Source: Stutzerimonas stutzeri (GTDB lineage: Bacteria; Pseudomonadota; Gammaproteobacteria; Pseudomonadales; Pseudomonadaceae). From it: 64,000 bases of DNA. The notes beneath the pieces were generated by a model. That model had not been told where the DNA came from. It saw only the letters and a list, made by a program, of their open reading frames with translations, and searched no databases. Each line of letters begins with the position of its first letter. Positions within the stretch are counted from its first letter, which is position 1. This document shows, piece by piece, positions 1 through 9,717 of the stretch. Location: NCBI GenBank assembly GCA_019056435.1, contig CP077641.1:124001-188000 (forward strand), given 5' to 3'. The position numbers were made by a program, and so were the translations under genes.

Positions 1-165
1 GTGCGTGCGATCAAGCCGTTGATCGACGCCATGAAGGTGCGGGGTCCCGCCACGCTCGCGGCGGATGAGCGGGAAGCCTTCGTCGACTTGTTCGAAGCCG
101 AGGACACCCGGGAGGGCGTGAACGCCTTTCTGGAAAAGCGCGAAGCTCGCTGGCGCAACCGCTAG
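1..165 (+). CDS. Enoyl-CoA hydratase/isomerase family protein, C-terminal end only
   Basis: Partial gene: only the last 54 codons are inside the window, reading in frame from base 1 to a TAG stop. The tail carries the typical crotonase ending, an acidic helix followed by 'EDTREGVNAFLEKREARW', which in enoyl-CoA hydratases closes the C-terminal helical region. The catalytic core is upstream of the window, so substrate and exact role cannot be told. The ending alone fits fatty-acid beta-oxidation or amino-acid catabolic hydratases. It runs towards the convergent hypothetical gene ending at 196. Confidence 0.75.
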   Translation: MRAIKPLIDAMKVRGPATLAADEREAFVDLFEAEDTREGVNAFLEKREARWRNR

Positions 166-195
166 ATAACCTGGCGGCCCCGCCAGCATTCACGA

Positions 196-611
196 TCAGC
201 GTCGATAACCGCCACCGTAGCTGCGTTGCTGAAACGCACGGTAGTCACGCACCGGTGGCCTGTCGTGGCGCCGCCCGTCATCGCGGTGCCAGCGCTGGGG
301 GCGATCCAAACGCCCGTGCCGATCGTGAGACTTCCAGTCGGAACGGCGGTCGCGGTTCCAACCGCGACCATCATGACCGCGGTGGCGATCGTAATAGCGC
401 GGGGGCAGTTGCCCCTGCATGCGCGGCGGCAGGTTCTGCCGATACTGAGGAAAATTGAGTACGGGCTGCGGGGGTCGTAGACACGAGGCCCCGACTCCAC
501 CCGGTAACTTCCTCCATCCGGCTGATAGACCCAGACGCCCCCACGTGAGTCCGCCGATGCCTGGGTTGCCAAGCCCAGGCCTATCGCGACCAGCATCATT
601 CGAATGTTCAT
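196..611 (-). CDS. Secreted Arg/His/Asp-rich hypothetical protein (frameshifted)
   Basis: Function unknown. The start at 611 opens a clear signal peptide (basic start, hydrophobic core, cleavage after ATQASA) followed by 'GGVWVYQPDGGSYRVESG'. At 470-474 a run of five G (C on the coding strand) shifts the frame. With a sixth base the reading continues through a Pro/Gln segment ('QPVLNFPQYRQNLPPRMQGQ') into a tail very rich in Arg, His, Asp and Tyr that ends 'RSYGGGYRR'. The repaired protein is about 138 aa, presumably periplasmic. The charged tail resembles other small periplasmic 'RDxH-rich' proteins, but I recognise no named family. It is convergent with the upstream hydratase and divergent from rnfA. 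Confidence 0.6.
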
Positions 612-738
612 CGAACACCTCCCATGGCCGGCGCAGCGGGCGACGGCCTCCTCGCATCAGACCACAGGTCACGTCCGAACTCGAAAGGGGCGGACCACCG
701 GTTCTTTTCCATATATGTCAGCCGCTGGCCGCCGCGGC

Positions 739-768
739 TTGTATGGCTGACAGCGGTTCCCCGATAAT
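739..768 (+). promoter_or_regulatory. Candidate sigma-70 promoter of the rnf operon
   Basis: TTGTAT at 739-744 and GATAAT at 763-768 are separated by 18 bases and lie about 50 bases upstream of rnfA, which has a Shine-Dalgarno AGGA before its ATG at 818. The -10 matches consensus in five of six positions, the -35 in only three. Prediction only. Confidence 0.4.
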
Positions 769-817
769 AGCGGGCTTTTAGCCTAGGGCTCACCGCGAGC
801 GCCACAGGAACCCCTCA

Positions 818-1402
818 ATGACCGAACTTGCCCTGATCATGGTTAGCGCCATTCTGGTCAATAACTTCGTGCTCGTGCAGTTTCTCGGGCTGTGCCCGTT
901 CATGGGTGTCTCCAGGAAGATCGAAACGGCCATCGGCCTTTCGCTGGCCACCACCTTTGTGCTGACCTTGGCGGCCATGTGCAGTTATCTGGTTCAGCGC
1001 TACGTGCTGCAACCGCTGGATCTGGAATTTCTGCGCACCATCAGCTTCATCCTGGTGATCGCCGTGGTGGTGCAATTCACAGAGATGGTCGTGAACAAGA
1101 CCAGCCCACTGCTCTATAGGGTGCTCGGCATCTTCCTGCCTTTGATCACCACCAACTGCATCGTCCTCGGCGTGGCGCTGCTCAACGCCAACAAGGCCGA
1201 GTTCACCTTCCTCACCGCGACAGCCAACGGTTTCGCTGCTGGCCTGGGCTTTTCACTGGTGTTGGTGCTGTTCGCCGCCATGCGTGAGCGCATCGCCATC
1301 GCCGACGTCCCTCGCGCGTTCCAGGGCGCTGCCATCGGCATGATCACCGCCGGCCTGATGTCGCTGGCCTTCATGGGCTTTTCCGGGCTGATCAAGCTAT
1401 GA
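818..1402 (+). CDS. rnfA: Rnf electron transport complex subunit A
   Basis: 194-aa inner-membrane subunit of the Rnf (Rsx) complex, which couples electron transfer between NADH and ferredoxin to ion movement. About six hydrophobic segments are visible. It carries the family signatures '[14 protein letters not shown]' near the N terminus and '[16 protein letters not shown]' in the middle. The same motif pair occurs in its paralogue RnfE at the end of this operon, as expected for this pseudo-symmetric pair. Length is normal. The gene overlaps rnfB by four bases (ATGA). In E. coli the homologous rsx genes also keep SoxR reduced. Confidence 0.95.
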   Translation: MTELALIMVSAILVNNFVLVQFLGLCPFMGVSRKIETAIGLSLATTFVLTLAAMCSYLVQRYVLQPLDLEFLRTISFILVIAVVVQFTEMVVNKTSPLLYRVLGIFLPLITTNCIVLGVALLNANKAEFTFLTATANGFAAGLGFSLVLVLFAAMRERIAIADVPRAFQGAAIGMITAGLMSLAFMGFSGLIKL

Positions 1403-1974
1403 GCGCCGTGCTAGTTGCAGTCGTGGCCTTACTGGCCTTGTGCCTGGTGTGCGGCGCGATCCTCGGTTTCGCGGCGGTGCGTTTTCGCGTCGAGGGCGAT
1501 CCGATTGCCGAGCAGATCAACGCGCTGCTGCCGCAGACGCAATGCGGCCAATGTGGCTATCCCGGGTGCAAGCCGTACGCCGAGGCCATCGCCGGAGGGG
1601 ACAAGATCAACAAATGCCCACCCGGTGGCGAGGCGACCATCCAGGCATTGGCCGACCTGCTCGATGTCGAGCCGGAACCTCTCGATGCCGCGGAAGGCGA
1701 GCTCCCCCCGCGAGTGGCTTACATCCGCGAAGCCGAGTGCATCGGCTGTACCAAGTGCATTCAGGCCTGTCCGGTCGACGCGATCCTCGGTGCGGCGAAA
1801 CAGATGCACACCGTGATCATTTCCGAGTGCACCGGTTGCGATCTTTGCGTCGAGCCCTGCCCGGTGGATTGCATCGACATGGTGGAACTGGGCAAACCGC
1901 TGCAAGGCTGGAACTGGGAGCGCCCGCTGGCGCCGGGCCGCTTGATCGCCAGTGACCGGGAGCGCGCCGCATGA
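1399..1974 (+). CDS. rnfB: Rnf electron transport complex subunit B (Fe-S protein)
   Basis: 191 aa. One N-terminal membrane anchor (residues about 3-27) is followed by the RnfB-specific Fe-S motif with Cys49, Cys52, Cys57 and a fourth Cys near 74. A two-cluster ferredoxin domain follows, with '[12 protein letters not shown]' near residue 114 and '[12 protein letters not shown]' near 144. RnfB is the membrane-attached electron carrier that takes electrons from or gives them to ferredoxin. It has four-base overlaps with rnfA and rnfC, so it is translationally coupled in the operon. Confidence 0.95.
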   Translation: MSAVLVAVVALLALCLVCGAILGFAAVRFRVEGDPIAEQINALLPQTQCGQCGYPGCKPYAEAIAGGDKINKCPPGGEATIQALADLLDVEPEPLDAAEGELPPRVAYIREAECIGCTKCIQACPVDAILGAAKQMHTVIISECTGCDLCVEPCPVDCIDMVELGKPLQGWNWERPLAPGRLIASDRERAA

Positions 1975-4244
1975 ACGCAGCAACTCTCTGGGACATCCAC
2001 GGCGGCATCCATCCTCCGGAGCGCAAAACGCTATCCAACCGCACGCCAATCCAGCATCCGCCCCTGCCAAGGCAGCTCATCGTGCCGCTGTCCCAGCATC
2101 TGGGTGGCGCGGCCGAGCCCTGCGTCGGTGTGGGTGACCGGGTGCTCAAGGGGCAGAAGATCGCCGAGGCAACTGGCTACGTCAGCGCGCCGGTGCATGC
2201 ACCCACCTCGGGCATCGTCAGCTTCATCGGCCCACAGCCCTACCCGCATGTCTCGGGGATGCTGGCCGACGCCATCGTGATCGAGAGCGATGGCGAGGAT
2301 GCGTGGGCACCGCTGCGGCCAATCGCCGATTTCCGGCTACTGGAGGCCGACGACCTGCTTGAGCGAATTCGCGAGGCCGGGATTGCCGGACTCGGCGGCG
2401 CGGGCTTTCCGACCGCGGTCAAACTGAATGGAGCCCCGAAGCAACCTATCCGGACGTTGATCATCAACGGGGCCGAATGCGAACCCTACATCACTGCCGA
2501 TGACCTGCTGATGCGCGAAAAGGCACAGGCGCTGGTGATCGGCATCGACATCCTCGCTCACCTGATTCGGCCCGAACAGGTGTTGATCGGTATCGAGGAC
2601 AACAAGCCGGAAGCCGTCGCTGCCGTGCGCGAGGCGCTGGGCGAGCGCGCCTATGGCCTCAGGGTGATGCCGACCAAATACCCCTCAGGGGGTGAGAAAC
2701 AACTGATCCAGATACTTACGGGCGCAGAAGTGCCCAGCGGAGGTCTGCCGGCCGACATCGGGGTGCTATGCCAAAACGTCGGAACCTGCGTTGCCATTCA
2801 TGATGCCGTCCTGCTGGGCCGGCCGCTGATTTCCCGCATCACCACCTTGACCGGGGAGGCTCTGGCGCGTCCGATGAACGTGGAGGCCCTGATCGGCACG
2901 CCGGTCGCGGATCTGCTGACCCTTGCCGGGCTGGATCACCACAAGCTGAATCGCCTGATCATGGGTGGCCCCATGATGGGCTTCACGCTGCCATCGCTTG
3001 AGGTACCGCTGGTCAAAACCACCAACTGCCTGCTCGCCGCTACCCTGGCGGAACTGCCGCCACCGCCACCCGCATTACCCTGCATCCGCTGCGGCGAGTG
3101 CGCCGAGGCCTGTCCGGCTTCCCTGCTGCCCCAGCAACTGCACTTCTTCGCGCTCGGGCAGGAGCACGATCAGCTCAAGGCCTATAACCTCTTCGACTGC
3201 ATTGAATGCGGCGCCTGTGCCTACGTTTGCCCGTCGAGCATTCCGCTGGTGCAGTACTACCGTGCCGCCAAGGGCGAGATTCGTGCGCTGGAGCAAAAGC
3301 AGCAGAAGGCCGAACACTCCCGGCAGCGCTTCGAGTGGCGCCAGGAACGCCTGCGCCGCGCCGAAGAGCAGAAGGAGGCCGATCGCAATGCGCGAGCAGA
3401 ACGGGCCGCGCGAGCCAAGGCCGCGCAGTCGGAGACGCGTTCGGTGCCCAGCCAGGACGATCCGGCGCCCCAGGTGCAGAAGGCCGGGCTAACGGAGCAG
3501 CAGAAGAAACTCAAGATCGAGGCCAGCATGGCCCAGGTCGCGCTGAAGAAAGCGGAAAAGCAACTGACCGCTCATGCCACAGCCGAGCTGGAACAACAGG
3601 TCGCCACGCTACGGGAAGTGGCTGCCAAGGCTCAGGCCGCTCTGGAGCAGGCGACAGCGGCTGAAATCTCTCCAGCGCCAGCCCAGTCGGGCGACGAAGC
3701 GCAGAAGAAGGCCAAGATCGAAGCCGCCATGCTGCGCGCCCAGGTGCGCAAGCTGGAAAAGCTGGATCCTCGAGACGCCAGCCAGGAAGCCGAAATGGCC
3801 CGCCTGCAGGCTCAACTGACCGCCGTCGAGGCAACCCTGGCCGAAGCCGCACCAGCCGCTGGCAAGCCTGCTGCGACACCCGGAACCGAAGCGCTGAAGA
3901 AGGCCAAGATTGAGCTGGCGATGAAGCGCGCCGAATTGAAGAAGGCAGAAAAGGCAGGCGCCGACGAAGCCCAGCTGGCCGACTTGCGCGCGGCTCTGTC
4001 GGCGGCCGAGCTGGCCTTGCATGACGCCGAGGATAGCTGCGGCAAGCCCGTACCAGAACGTATACGTACCGAGAAGCGTCCAGTGGACGAGCAGACCCGC
4101 GCGCTCAAGACCGAGCTCGCCTTTGCCCGCGCCGACCTGCGCAAGCTCGAGCGCGACGCCGAGAGCGAGGCACAGGCCATCGACTCAGCCAGGGCGCGAC
4201 TCGAGGAAGCCGAGCGCAAACTACAGGAACACACCCATTCGTAA
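1971..4244 (+). CDS. rnfC: Rnf electron transport complex subunit C
   Basis: 757 aa, the NADH/FMN- and Fe-S-binding subunit on the cytoplasmic side. The N-terminal two thirds contain the Complex-I 51-kDa-like fold ('[13 protein letters not shown]', '[13 protein letters not shown]') and two CxxCxxCxxxCP clusters near residues 372 and 411. From about residue 435 the protein becomes a long Ala/Lys/Glu-rich coiled-coil tail. Four imperfect copies of a unit containing '[19 protein letters not shown]'-like sequence are spaced about 65-70 residues apart (near residues 512, 576, 640 and 709). Such variable tails are known in gammaproteobacterial RsxC/RnfC. Confidence 0.95.
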   Translation: MNAATLWDIHGGIHPPERKTLSNRTPIQHPPLPRQLIVPLSQHLGGAAEPCVGVGDRVLKGQKIAEATGYVSAPVHAPTSGIVSFIGPQPYPHVSGMLADAIVIESDGEDAWAPLRPIADFRLLEADDLLERIREAGIAGLGGAGFPTAVKLNGAPKQPIRTLIINGAECEPYITADDLLMREKAQALVIGIDILAHLIRPEQVLIGIEDNKPEAVAAVREALGERAYGLRVMPTKYPSGGEKQLIQILTGAEVPSGGLPADIGVLCQNVGTCVAIHDAVLLGRPLISRITTLTGEALARPMNVEALIGTPVADLLTLAGLDHHKLNRLIMGGPMMGFTLPSLEVPLVKTTNCLLAATLAELPPPPPALPCIRCGECAEACPASLLPQQLHFFALGQEHDQLKAYNLFDCIECGACAYVCPSSIPLVQYYRAAKGEIRALEQKQQKAEHSRQRFEWRQERLRRAEEQKEADRNARAERAARAKAAQSETRSVPSQDDPAPQVQKAGLTEQQKKLKIEASMAQVALKKAEKQLTAHATAELEQQVATLREVAAKAQAALEQATAAEISPAPAQSGDEAQKKAKIEAAMLRAQVRKLEKLDPRDASQEAEMARLQAQLTAVEATLAEAAPAAGKPAATPGTEALKKAKIELAMKRAELKKAEKAGADEAQLADLRAALSAAELALHDAEDSCGKPVPERIRTEKRPVDEQTRALKTELAFARADLRKLERDAESEAQAIDSARARLEEAERKLQEHTHS

Positions 4245-4321
4245 GGCGCAGCGTCCCTGACGCTGTCACCACGGGCGCCGTGCTCTGCAACGCGGCGCCC
4301 TCGAGGACTCACGGAGAGCCA

Positions 4322-5350
4322 ATGGCCCTGCCACGCATCACCTCACCGCATACCACAGGCAGCAATCGCACGCAGCGTGTGATGCTGCAGGTCCTTGCCG
4401 CGACGCTACCCGGAGTAGCTGCGCTGACCTGGATCTACGGCGCCGGCACGCTGATCAACCTGATCTGGGCCAGTGCGGTTGCACTCGCCTGCGAAGCCGG
4501 CGTGCTCAAGCTTCGTCAACGTCCTGTCGGCTTCTTCCTGCGCGACGGCAGCGCACTGGTCACCGCCGTGTTGCTTGCGCTGGCCTTGCCGCCCTACTCC
4601 CCGTGGTGGCTGACGCTGATCGCCACGGCCTTTGCGATCCTCCTGGGCAAGCAGCTCTACGGCGGACTCGGGCAGAACCCCTTCAATCCGGCCATGATCG
4701 GCTACGTCGTGGTACTGGTGTCCTTCCCGGTGGAAATGACCACCTGGCCGATCCCCCACGCCGTAGGCCTTGGTGCCGGGCTGCAACATATCGTGGGTGT
4801 CACTTCGCTCCCGGACGGCTGGGCGCAGGCCACCGCGCTTGATGTGCTCAAGGTGAACAACAGCCTGACCATCGACGAACTCTGGGCCAATCCGGCGTTC
4901 GGTCATTTCGGCGGCATCGGCTCGGAAGTGGTCAACCTGGCCTTTCTGGCCGGAGGGCTCTTTCTGCTGCACAAGCGCCTGTTCAGCTGGCACGCCCCTG
5001 TGGGCATGCTTGCGGCGCTCGCGCTGATGAGCCTGGTGTTCTGGAATGGCTCGGGCTCCGACAGCCATGGTTCACCGCTGTTTCACCTGCTCAGCGGCGC
5101 CACCATGCTTGGCGCCTTCTTCATCGTCACCGATCCGGTCAGCGGTGCTACCAGTACACGTGGCCGGTTGATCTTCGGCGCGGGCGTGGGCGTCCTGGTG
5201 TACGTGATCCGCGCCTGGGGCGGTTATCCGGACGGCGTGGCCTTTGCCGTGCTCTTGATGAACCTCTGCGCACCGACCATCGACTACTACACGCGCCCGC
5301 GCACCTACGGCCATCGAAAGGCCGAGCGCGGCTTCAAGCTGGGCGAATGA
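4322..5350 (+). CDS. rnfD: Rnf electron transport complex subunit D
   Basis: 342-aa polytopic membrane subunit. The ATG at 4322 is chosen over an in-frame one at 4280 because it has a GGAG ribosome site six bases upstream and starts the family-typical '[10 protein letters not shown]'. Near residue 277 it has the 'DPVSGATS' motif whose Thr carries covalently bound FMN in the family. The early motif '[17 protein letters not shown]' is also diagnostic. Together with RnfG it moves electrons across the membrane. The 77-base gap after rnfC is the only real gap inside the operon. Confidence 0.95.
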   Translation: MALPRITSPHTTGSNRTQRVMLQVLAATLPGVAALTWIYGAGTLINLIWASAVALACEAGVLKLRQRPVGFFLRDGSALVTAVLLALALPPYSPWWLTLIATAFAILLGKQLYGGLGQNPFNPAMIGYVVVLVSFPVEMTTWPIPHAVGLGAGLQHIVGVTSLPDGWAQATALDVLKVNNSLTIDELWANPAFGHFGGIGSEVVNLAFLAGGLFLLHKRLFSWHAPVGMLAALALMSLVFWNGSGSDSHGSPLFHLLSGATMLGAFFIVTDPVSGATSTRGRLIFGAGVGVLVYVIRAWGGYPDGVAFAVLLMNLCAPTIDYYTRPRTYGHRKAERGFKLGE

Positions 5351-5351
5351 C

Positions 5352-6119
5352 ATGATGCTCCCGGAAATCAGCCGCTCGATGTTCAACAACAGCCTGGTGC
5401 TCGGCCTGTTCGCCATCGTCACCGTGGGCGGCGTGACACTGCTGCAGCAGTTCACGGCCGAGCGCATCCAGGCGTCCGAGCGGGCGGCGCAACTGCGTGC
5501 CCTCAACGAGGTCCTGCCGAGAGACAGCTATGACAACCAGCTGCTGGATAACGCCCTCGAGCTGCACGACCCGCTGCTGGGCACTCGCAATCCGCTGCCC
5601 GCCTATATCGCAATGAAGGACGGCCAGCCGAGCGCGGTGATCCTCCAGGCCATCGCGCCAGACGGCTACAGTGGGGCCATCCAACTGCTGGTAGGCATTC
5701 GCGCCGACGGGCGTATCGCCGGCGTTCGCGTCCTGTCGCACCGGGAGACACCGGGGCTGGGCGACAAGATCGAACTGGCCAAGAGCCCCTGGATCCGCAG
5801 CTTCGAGGACCGGTCCCTGGCCGATCCGGGCGATGCCGGTTGGGCGGTGAAAAAGGACCGGGGCGACTTCGATCAGTTCGCCGGGGCGACCATCACCCCG
5901 CGCGCCGTGGTCGGCGCCGTGCACCGTGCCCTGCGGTATTTCGACGCCAACAAGCAGGAACTACTTCACGCCACGACCCGCCCCGTCACGGCCGAGCAGG
6001 CCCTACAGGACGAGGCGCAGCCCGACGAAGTGACCACGCATAGCCGCGCCGGGGATGCGGGGGCCCGCGACGACAGCCGGGCCGCCACACCGCGGCCTCA
6101 GGGAGAGGAAACCCGATGA
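5352..6119 (+). CDS. rnfG: Rnf electron transport complex subunit G
   Basis: 255 aa with an N-terminal membrane anchor ('[20 protein letters not shown]') and a periplasmic FMN-binding domain. The covalent flavin site is '[12 protein letters not shown]' near residues 175-186, where the Thr of (S/A)GAT is the attachment residue. '[12 protein letters not shown]' is another conserved stretch. It starts one base after the rnfD stop and overlaps rnfE by four bases. The hydrophilic tail after residue 215 is longer and less conserved than in E. coli RsxG. Confidence 0.93.
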   Translation: MMLPEISRSMFNNSLVLGLFAIVTVGGVTLLQQFTAERIQASERAAQLRALNEVLPRDSYDNQLLDNALELHDPLLGTRNPLPAYIAMKDGQPSAVILQAIAPDGYSGAIQLLVGIRADGRIAGVRVLSHRETPGLGDKIELAKSPWIRSFEDRSLADPGDAGWAVKKDRGDFDQFAGATITPRAVVGAVHRALRYFDANKQELLHATTRPVTAEQALQDEAQPDEVTTHSRAGDAGARDDSRAATPRPQGEETR

Positions 6120-6829
6120 GCAACCCCAGTTTTGGTGAACTGAGCATCAACGGCCTGTGGAAGAACAACCCGGCACTGGTTCAGCTACTTGGCCTCTGCC
6201 CGCTGCTGGGCGTCAGCAACTCGGCCGTCAACGCGCTCGGGCTTGGGCTGGCAACCGCCATGGTGCTGCTCTGCTCGAACATTGCCGTATCGCTGGTAAG
6301 GGGTGTGGTGAATACCGCGGTGCGCCTGCCGGCCTTCGTCATGATCATCGCCGCGCTGACGACCTGTATCGAACTGCTAATGCAGGCCTACACCTACGAG
6401 CTCTACCAGATCCTCGGCATCTTCATCCCGTTGATAACCACCAACTGCGTGATTCTCGGTCGTGCCGACGGTTTTGCCGCCAAGCACAACCCGCTGGTCG
6501 CTGGCCTAGACGGCCTGATGATGGGGATGGGTTTCGCCCTGGTGCTGCTGGTGCTGGGCGGCGCGCGCGAGCTGATTGGTACCGGTGCGCTCTTCGCCAA
6601 CATGCAGCTGCTGTTCGGACCCGTGGCCGCCGATTGGCAGATCACCCTGGTGAGTGACTACAAGGGCTTCCTGCTTGCCATCCTGCCGCCGGGTGCCTTC
6701 ATCGTGCTCGGCCTGTTGATCGCGCTGAAAAACCGCATCGACGAGCGATTGGCCGAACGCGCCAGGGCCAGCCAACCGGACATGCCAACGCAAAGCCGAC
6801 GTGTACGTGTGACGGGCGTGATCGATTGA
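6116..6829 (+). CDS. rnfE: Rnf electron transport complex subunit E
   Basis: 237-aa inner-membrane subunit, paralogous to RnfA ('[19 protein letters not shown]', '[17 protein letters not shown]'). About six membrane segments are seen. It closes the rnfABCDGE operon; the next gene, nth, follows after a 99-base gap, the usual order in Pseudomonas. The C-terminal 30 residues are polar and Arg-rich. Confidence 0.95.
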   Translation: MSNPSFGELSINGLWKNNPALVQLLGLCPLLGVSNSAVNALGLGLATAMVLLCSNIAVSLVRGVVNTAVRLPAFVMIIAALTTCIELLMQAYTYELYQILGIFIPLITTNCVILGRADGFAAKHNPLVAGLDGLMMGMGFALVLLVLGGARELIGTGALFANMQLLFGPVAADWQITLVSDYKGFLLAILPPGAFIVLGLLIALKNRIDERLAERARASQPDMPTQSRRVRVTGVID

Positions 6830-6928
6830 TGCTCGAAACGCCGGCGACAGTGGCGCAACCCCGTCGGCCCAACCCGCACCCGCCTCTTCGCCTTCCCTCG
6901 CGACCCTTCAGCGCCTGGAGCCGTTTCG

Positions 6929-7567
6929 ATGAATGCTGAAAAACGCCGGGAGATCTTCCGCCGCTTTCACGAAGACAACCCCGAACCCAAGACCGAGCTG
7001 GCCTACAGCACTCCCTTCGAACTCCTGATCGCTGTGATCCTCTCGGCCCAGGCGACAGATGTCGGGGTCAACAAGGCCACCGCCAAGCTCTACCCCGTCG
7101 CCAATACGCCGGAGGCCATCTACGCGCTGGGCTATGAAGGGTTGTGCAGCTACATCAAGACCATCGGTCTGTATCCCAGCAAGGCAAAGAACGTGCTGGA
7201 GACCTGCCGCCTCCTCATCGAACGGCACGGCAGCCAGGTGCCGGACAACCGGGAAGCGCTCGAAGCCCTACCTGGGGTTGGCCGCAAGACCGCGAACGTC
7301 GTGCTCAACACCGCCTTTCGTCAGTTCACAATGGCAGTCGACACCCATATCTTCAGGGTAGCCAACCGCACCAACATCGCACCGGGCAAGAACGTATTGG
7401 ACGTCGAGCGCAAGCTCGTCAAGTTCGTACCTAAGGAGTATCTGCTCGACGCCCACCACTGGCTGATCCTGCATGGACGCTACGTCTGCAAAGCCCGCAA
7501 GCCGCAGTGCGGAAGCTGCCGGATCGAGGACCTTTGCGAGTACAAGCACAAGACCTCTGACGATTGA
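6929..7567 (+). CDS. nth: Endonuclease III (DNA glycosylase/AP lyase)
   Basis: 212 aa, normal length. It removes oxidised pyrimidines in base-excision repair. The helix-hairpin-helix 'LPGVGRKTANVVLN' contains the catalytic Lys, the catalytic Asp lies in 'VDTHIFRVANR', and the C-terminal Fe-S loop shows the C-x6-C-x2-C-x5-C spacing ('CKARKPQCGSCRIEDLC'). It lies downstream of rnfE, as in other Pseudomonas. The 99-base gap has no obvious terminator, so co-transcription is possible. Confidence 0.96.
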   Translation: MNAEKRREIFRRFHEDNPEPKTELAYSTPFELLIAVILSAQATDVGVNKATAKLYPVANTPEAIYALGYEGLCSYIKTIGLYPSKAKNVLETCRLLIERHGSQVPDNREALEALPGVGRKTANVVLNTAFRQFTMAVDTHIFRVANRTNIAPGKNVLDVERKLVKFVPKEYLLDAHHWLILHGRYVCKARKPQCGSCRIEDLCEYKHKTSDD

Positions 7568-7609
7568 GCAGGCGCTCTGGAAATCCATCGTACGATTGAA
7601 AAAATCTTT

Positions 7610-7638
7610 TTTACGGGCCGATTTTTTGCCGCTATAAG
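7610..7638 (+). promoter_or_regulatory. Candidate promoter of the small acidic protein gene
   Basis: TTTACG (7610-7615), a 17-base spacer and TATAAG (7633-7638) lie 40 bases upstream of the GTG start at 7678, in an AT-rich patch that stands out from the surrounding sequence. Sequence match only. Confidence 0.5.
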
Positions 7639-7677
7639 GTGCGCCATCAGCGCGCCTTTGCCGTGGAGTACAGACAA

Positions 7678-7857
7678 GTGTCCGAGAAAGAAGATATTCA
7701 GATTGAAGACGACTTCGTCAGTGATGACGAAGACGATACTACCGACGCTCCGGTCGAAGTCGCCAAGACCAACCTGACCAAGCGCCGCATCATCGACAAC
7801 CTGCTCGAAGAACGCAGGCTGCAAAAGCAACTCAACGATTTCGACTTCGATATCTGA
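7678..7857 (+). CDS. Small acidic PA3496-family protein
   Basis: 59 aa from GTG at 7678; an ATG further upstream would add a non-conserved leader, and the body of the family begins at 'SEKEDIQIEDDF'. The first half is strongly acidic (Asp/Glu runs) and the second is a basic-acidic amphipathic helix, 'KRRIIDNLLEERRLQKQLND'. Pseudomonas genomes carry this protein directly after nth, and databases name it a putative envelope-integrity protein. The name rests on little experiment, and I cannot see a function in the sequence. A strong terminator follows. Confidence 0.8.
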   Translation: MSEKEDIQIEDDFVSDDEDDTTDAPVEVAKTNLTKRRIIDNLLEERRLQKQLNDFDFDI

Positions 7858-7874
7858 TCCCTGATGTCGCTGCG

Positions 7875-7902
7875 AAAAGCCCCGGTCGAACCGGGGCTTT
7901 TT
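7875..7902. terminator. Bidirectional rho-independent terminator
   Basis: An 11-base perfect stem (AAAAGCCCCGG / CCGGGGCTTTT) with loop TCGAA, ending in T on the plus strand and in T (from the A run) on the minus strand. It sits between the convergent small acidic gene and gloA and can serve both. Confidence 0.9.
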
Positions 7903-7913
7903 CGTCTCGCGGA

Positions 7914-8307
7914 TCAGTCGTTACGTGAAGGTGACAACAGCTCCACCTTGTAGCCGTCCGGATCCTCGATGAACGCCAGAATGCTCGAGCCGTGCTTCAT
8001 CGGACCGGGCTCGCGTGTGATCTTGCCGCCACGCGAGCGGATGTCCTCGCAGGCCTTGTAGACATCCTCGACTTCCAAAGCGATATGGCCGTAGCCATTA
8101 CCCAGGTCATAGGCGTCGACGCCCCCAGTTATGGGTCAGCTCGATCACGCTGTTGTGCGCCTCGTCACCATAGCCTACGAAAGCCAGGGTGAACTTGCCC
8201 TCGGGGTAGTCCTTGCGGCGCAACAGGGTCATGCCCAGCACCTCGGTGTAGAAGGCGATGGATCGCTCCATGTCACCCACCCGCAGCATGGTATGCAGCA
8301 GCCTCAT
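7914..8307 (-). CDS. gloA: Lactoylglutathione lyase, glyoxalase I (frameshifted)
   Basis: Converts the methylglyoxal-glutathione adduct to S-lactoylglutathione. The start '[17 protein letters not shown]' has an AGGAGA ribosome site. Metal and substrate motifs '[11 protein letters not shown]' and '[12 protein letters not shown]' are present, but in two frames: a C run at 8122-8126 has one base too many. After removing it the protein is about 130 aa, ends '[17 protein letters not shown]' and matches the short Pseudomonas-type GloA. As written, translation stops at 8107. Sequence error is far likelier than inactivation. Confidence 0.88.
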
Positions 8308-8415
8308 CGATGTTCTCCTCTTGGCTAATGACAAGCCCCGGCTTGTGACCGGGGCCTGGATGGGCCAGCCAGCGTCTGGCCCTGAAGCAGCAAGCCCTGC
8401 GGCTCGGGCTTCGGA

Positions 8416-9633
8416 TCAGAACTGCGTCCGACCCTTGTTCGCAGCGATGCGCATGCGCAATGCATTGAGCTTGATGAAGCCACCGGCATCGGCCTGGTCG
8501 TAGGCCCCAGCATCATCCTCGAAGGTCGCGATGTTGGCGTCGAACAGCGAATCGTCGGACTTGCGGCCCGCGACGATGACGTTGCCCTTATAGAGCTTCA
8601 GGCGCACCACACCGTTCACATTGACCTGGGAGGCGTCGATCATCTGCTGCAACATGCTGCGCTCCGGACTCCACCAGTAGCCGTTGTAGATCAGGCTGGC
8701 GTACTTGGGCATCAACTCGTCTTTCAGGTGGGCCACTTCGCGATCCAGGGTGATCGACTCGATGGCGCGATGGCCCTTGAGCATGATGGTGCCGCCCGGG
8801 GTTTCGTAGCAGCCGCGCGACTTCATGCCGACGTAGCGGTTCTCGACGATGTCCAGGCGGCCGATGCCGTTCTCGCCACCGACCTTGTTCAGGTAGGTCA
8901 GTACCTGGGCCGGGGTCATCTCCTTGCCGTCGATGGCGACGATGTCACCCTTGCGGTAGGTCAGCTCGATGTATGTCGGGGTGTCCGGTGCGGCTTCCGG
9001 AGACTTGGTCCAGCGCCACATGTCCTCTTCGTGCTCGGTCCAGGTGTCTTCCAGCACGCCACCCTCGTAGGAGATGTGCAGCAGGTTGGCGTCCATCGAG
9101 TATGGCGACTTCTTCTTGCCGTGACGCTCGATCGGGATCTCGTGCTTGGCAGCGTAGTCCATCAGCTTCTCGCGCGAGAGCAGGTCCCACTCGCGCCAGG
9201 GCGCGATCACCTTCACGCCCGGCTTGAGCGCGTACGCGCCGAGCTCGAAGCGCACTTGATCGTTGCCCTTGCCGGTGGCGCCATGGGAGATGGCGTCGGC
9301 GCCGGTTTCGTTGGCGATCTCGATCAGGCGTTTGGCGATCAGCGGACGGGCGATGGAGGTACCCAGCAGATACTCGCCTTCGTAGATGGTATTGGCACGG
9401 AACATCGGGAAGACGAAGTCGCGAACGAACTCTTCGCGCAGGTCGTCAATGTAGATTTCCTTGACGCCCATGGCCTGGGCCTTGGCACGGGCTGGCTCGA
9501 CTTCCTCGCCCTGGCCGAGATCGGCGGTGAAGGTCACTACTTCGCAATCATAGGTGTCTTGCAGCCACTTGAGGATCACCGAGGTGTCCAGGCCACCGGA
9601 ATACGCCAGGACTACCTTCTTTACGTCGGCCAT
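8416..9633 (-). CDS. argG: Argininosuccinate synthase
   Basis: 405 aa. Joins citrulline and aspartate using ATP in arginine synthesis. The ATP-pyrophosphatase loop 'AYSGGLDTS' is near residue 11, with '[13 protein letters not shown]' and '[15 protein letters not shown]' further on. The second of two close ATG codons is chosen, because GGAG lies too near the first (three bases) and at normal distance from the second, and the family begins 'MADVKKVV'. Intact reading frame. It sits between motY and gloA on the same strand. Confidence 0.97.
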   Translation of the reverse strand: MADVKKVVLAYSGGLDTSVILKWLQDTYDCEVVTFTADLGQGEEVEPARAKAQAMGVKEIYIDDLREEFVRDFVFPMFRANTIYEGEYLLGTSIARPLIAKRLIEIANETGADAISHGATGKGNDQVRFELGAYALKPGVKVIAPWREWDLLSREKLMDYAAKHEIPIERHGKKKSPYSMDANLLHISYEGGVLEDTWTEHEEDMWRWTKSPEAAPDTPTYIELTYRKGDIVAIDGKEMTPAQVLTYLNKVGGENGIGRLDIVENRYVGMKSRGCYETPGGTIMLKGHRAIESITLDREVAHLKDELMPKYASLIYNGYWWSPERSMLQQMIDASQVNVNGVVRLKLYKGNVIVAGRKSDDSLFDANIATFEDDAGAYDQADAGGFIKLNALRMRIAANKGRTQF

Positions 9634-9717
9634 TGCCATCCACTCCCGGGATTGAAGGAAAGCGGCAATTCTACTGGTCGCGACGCCCCTTTTACAGGGG
9701 CACGGGCCCGACTGGCC

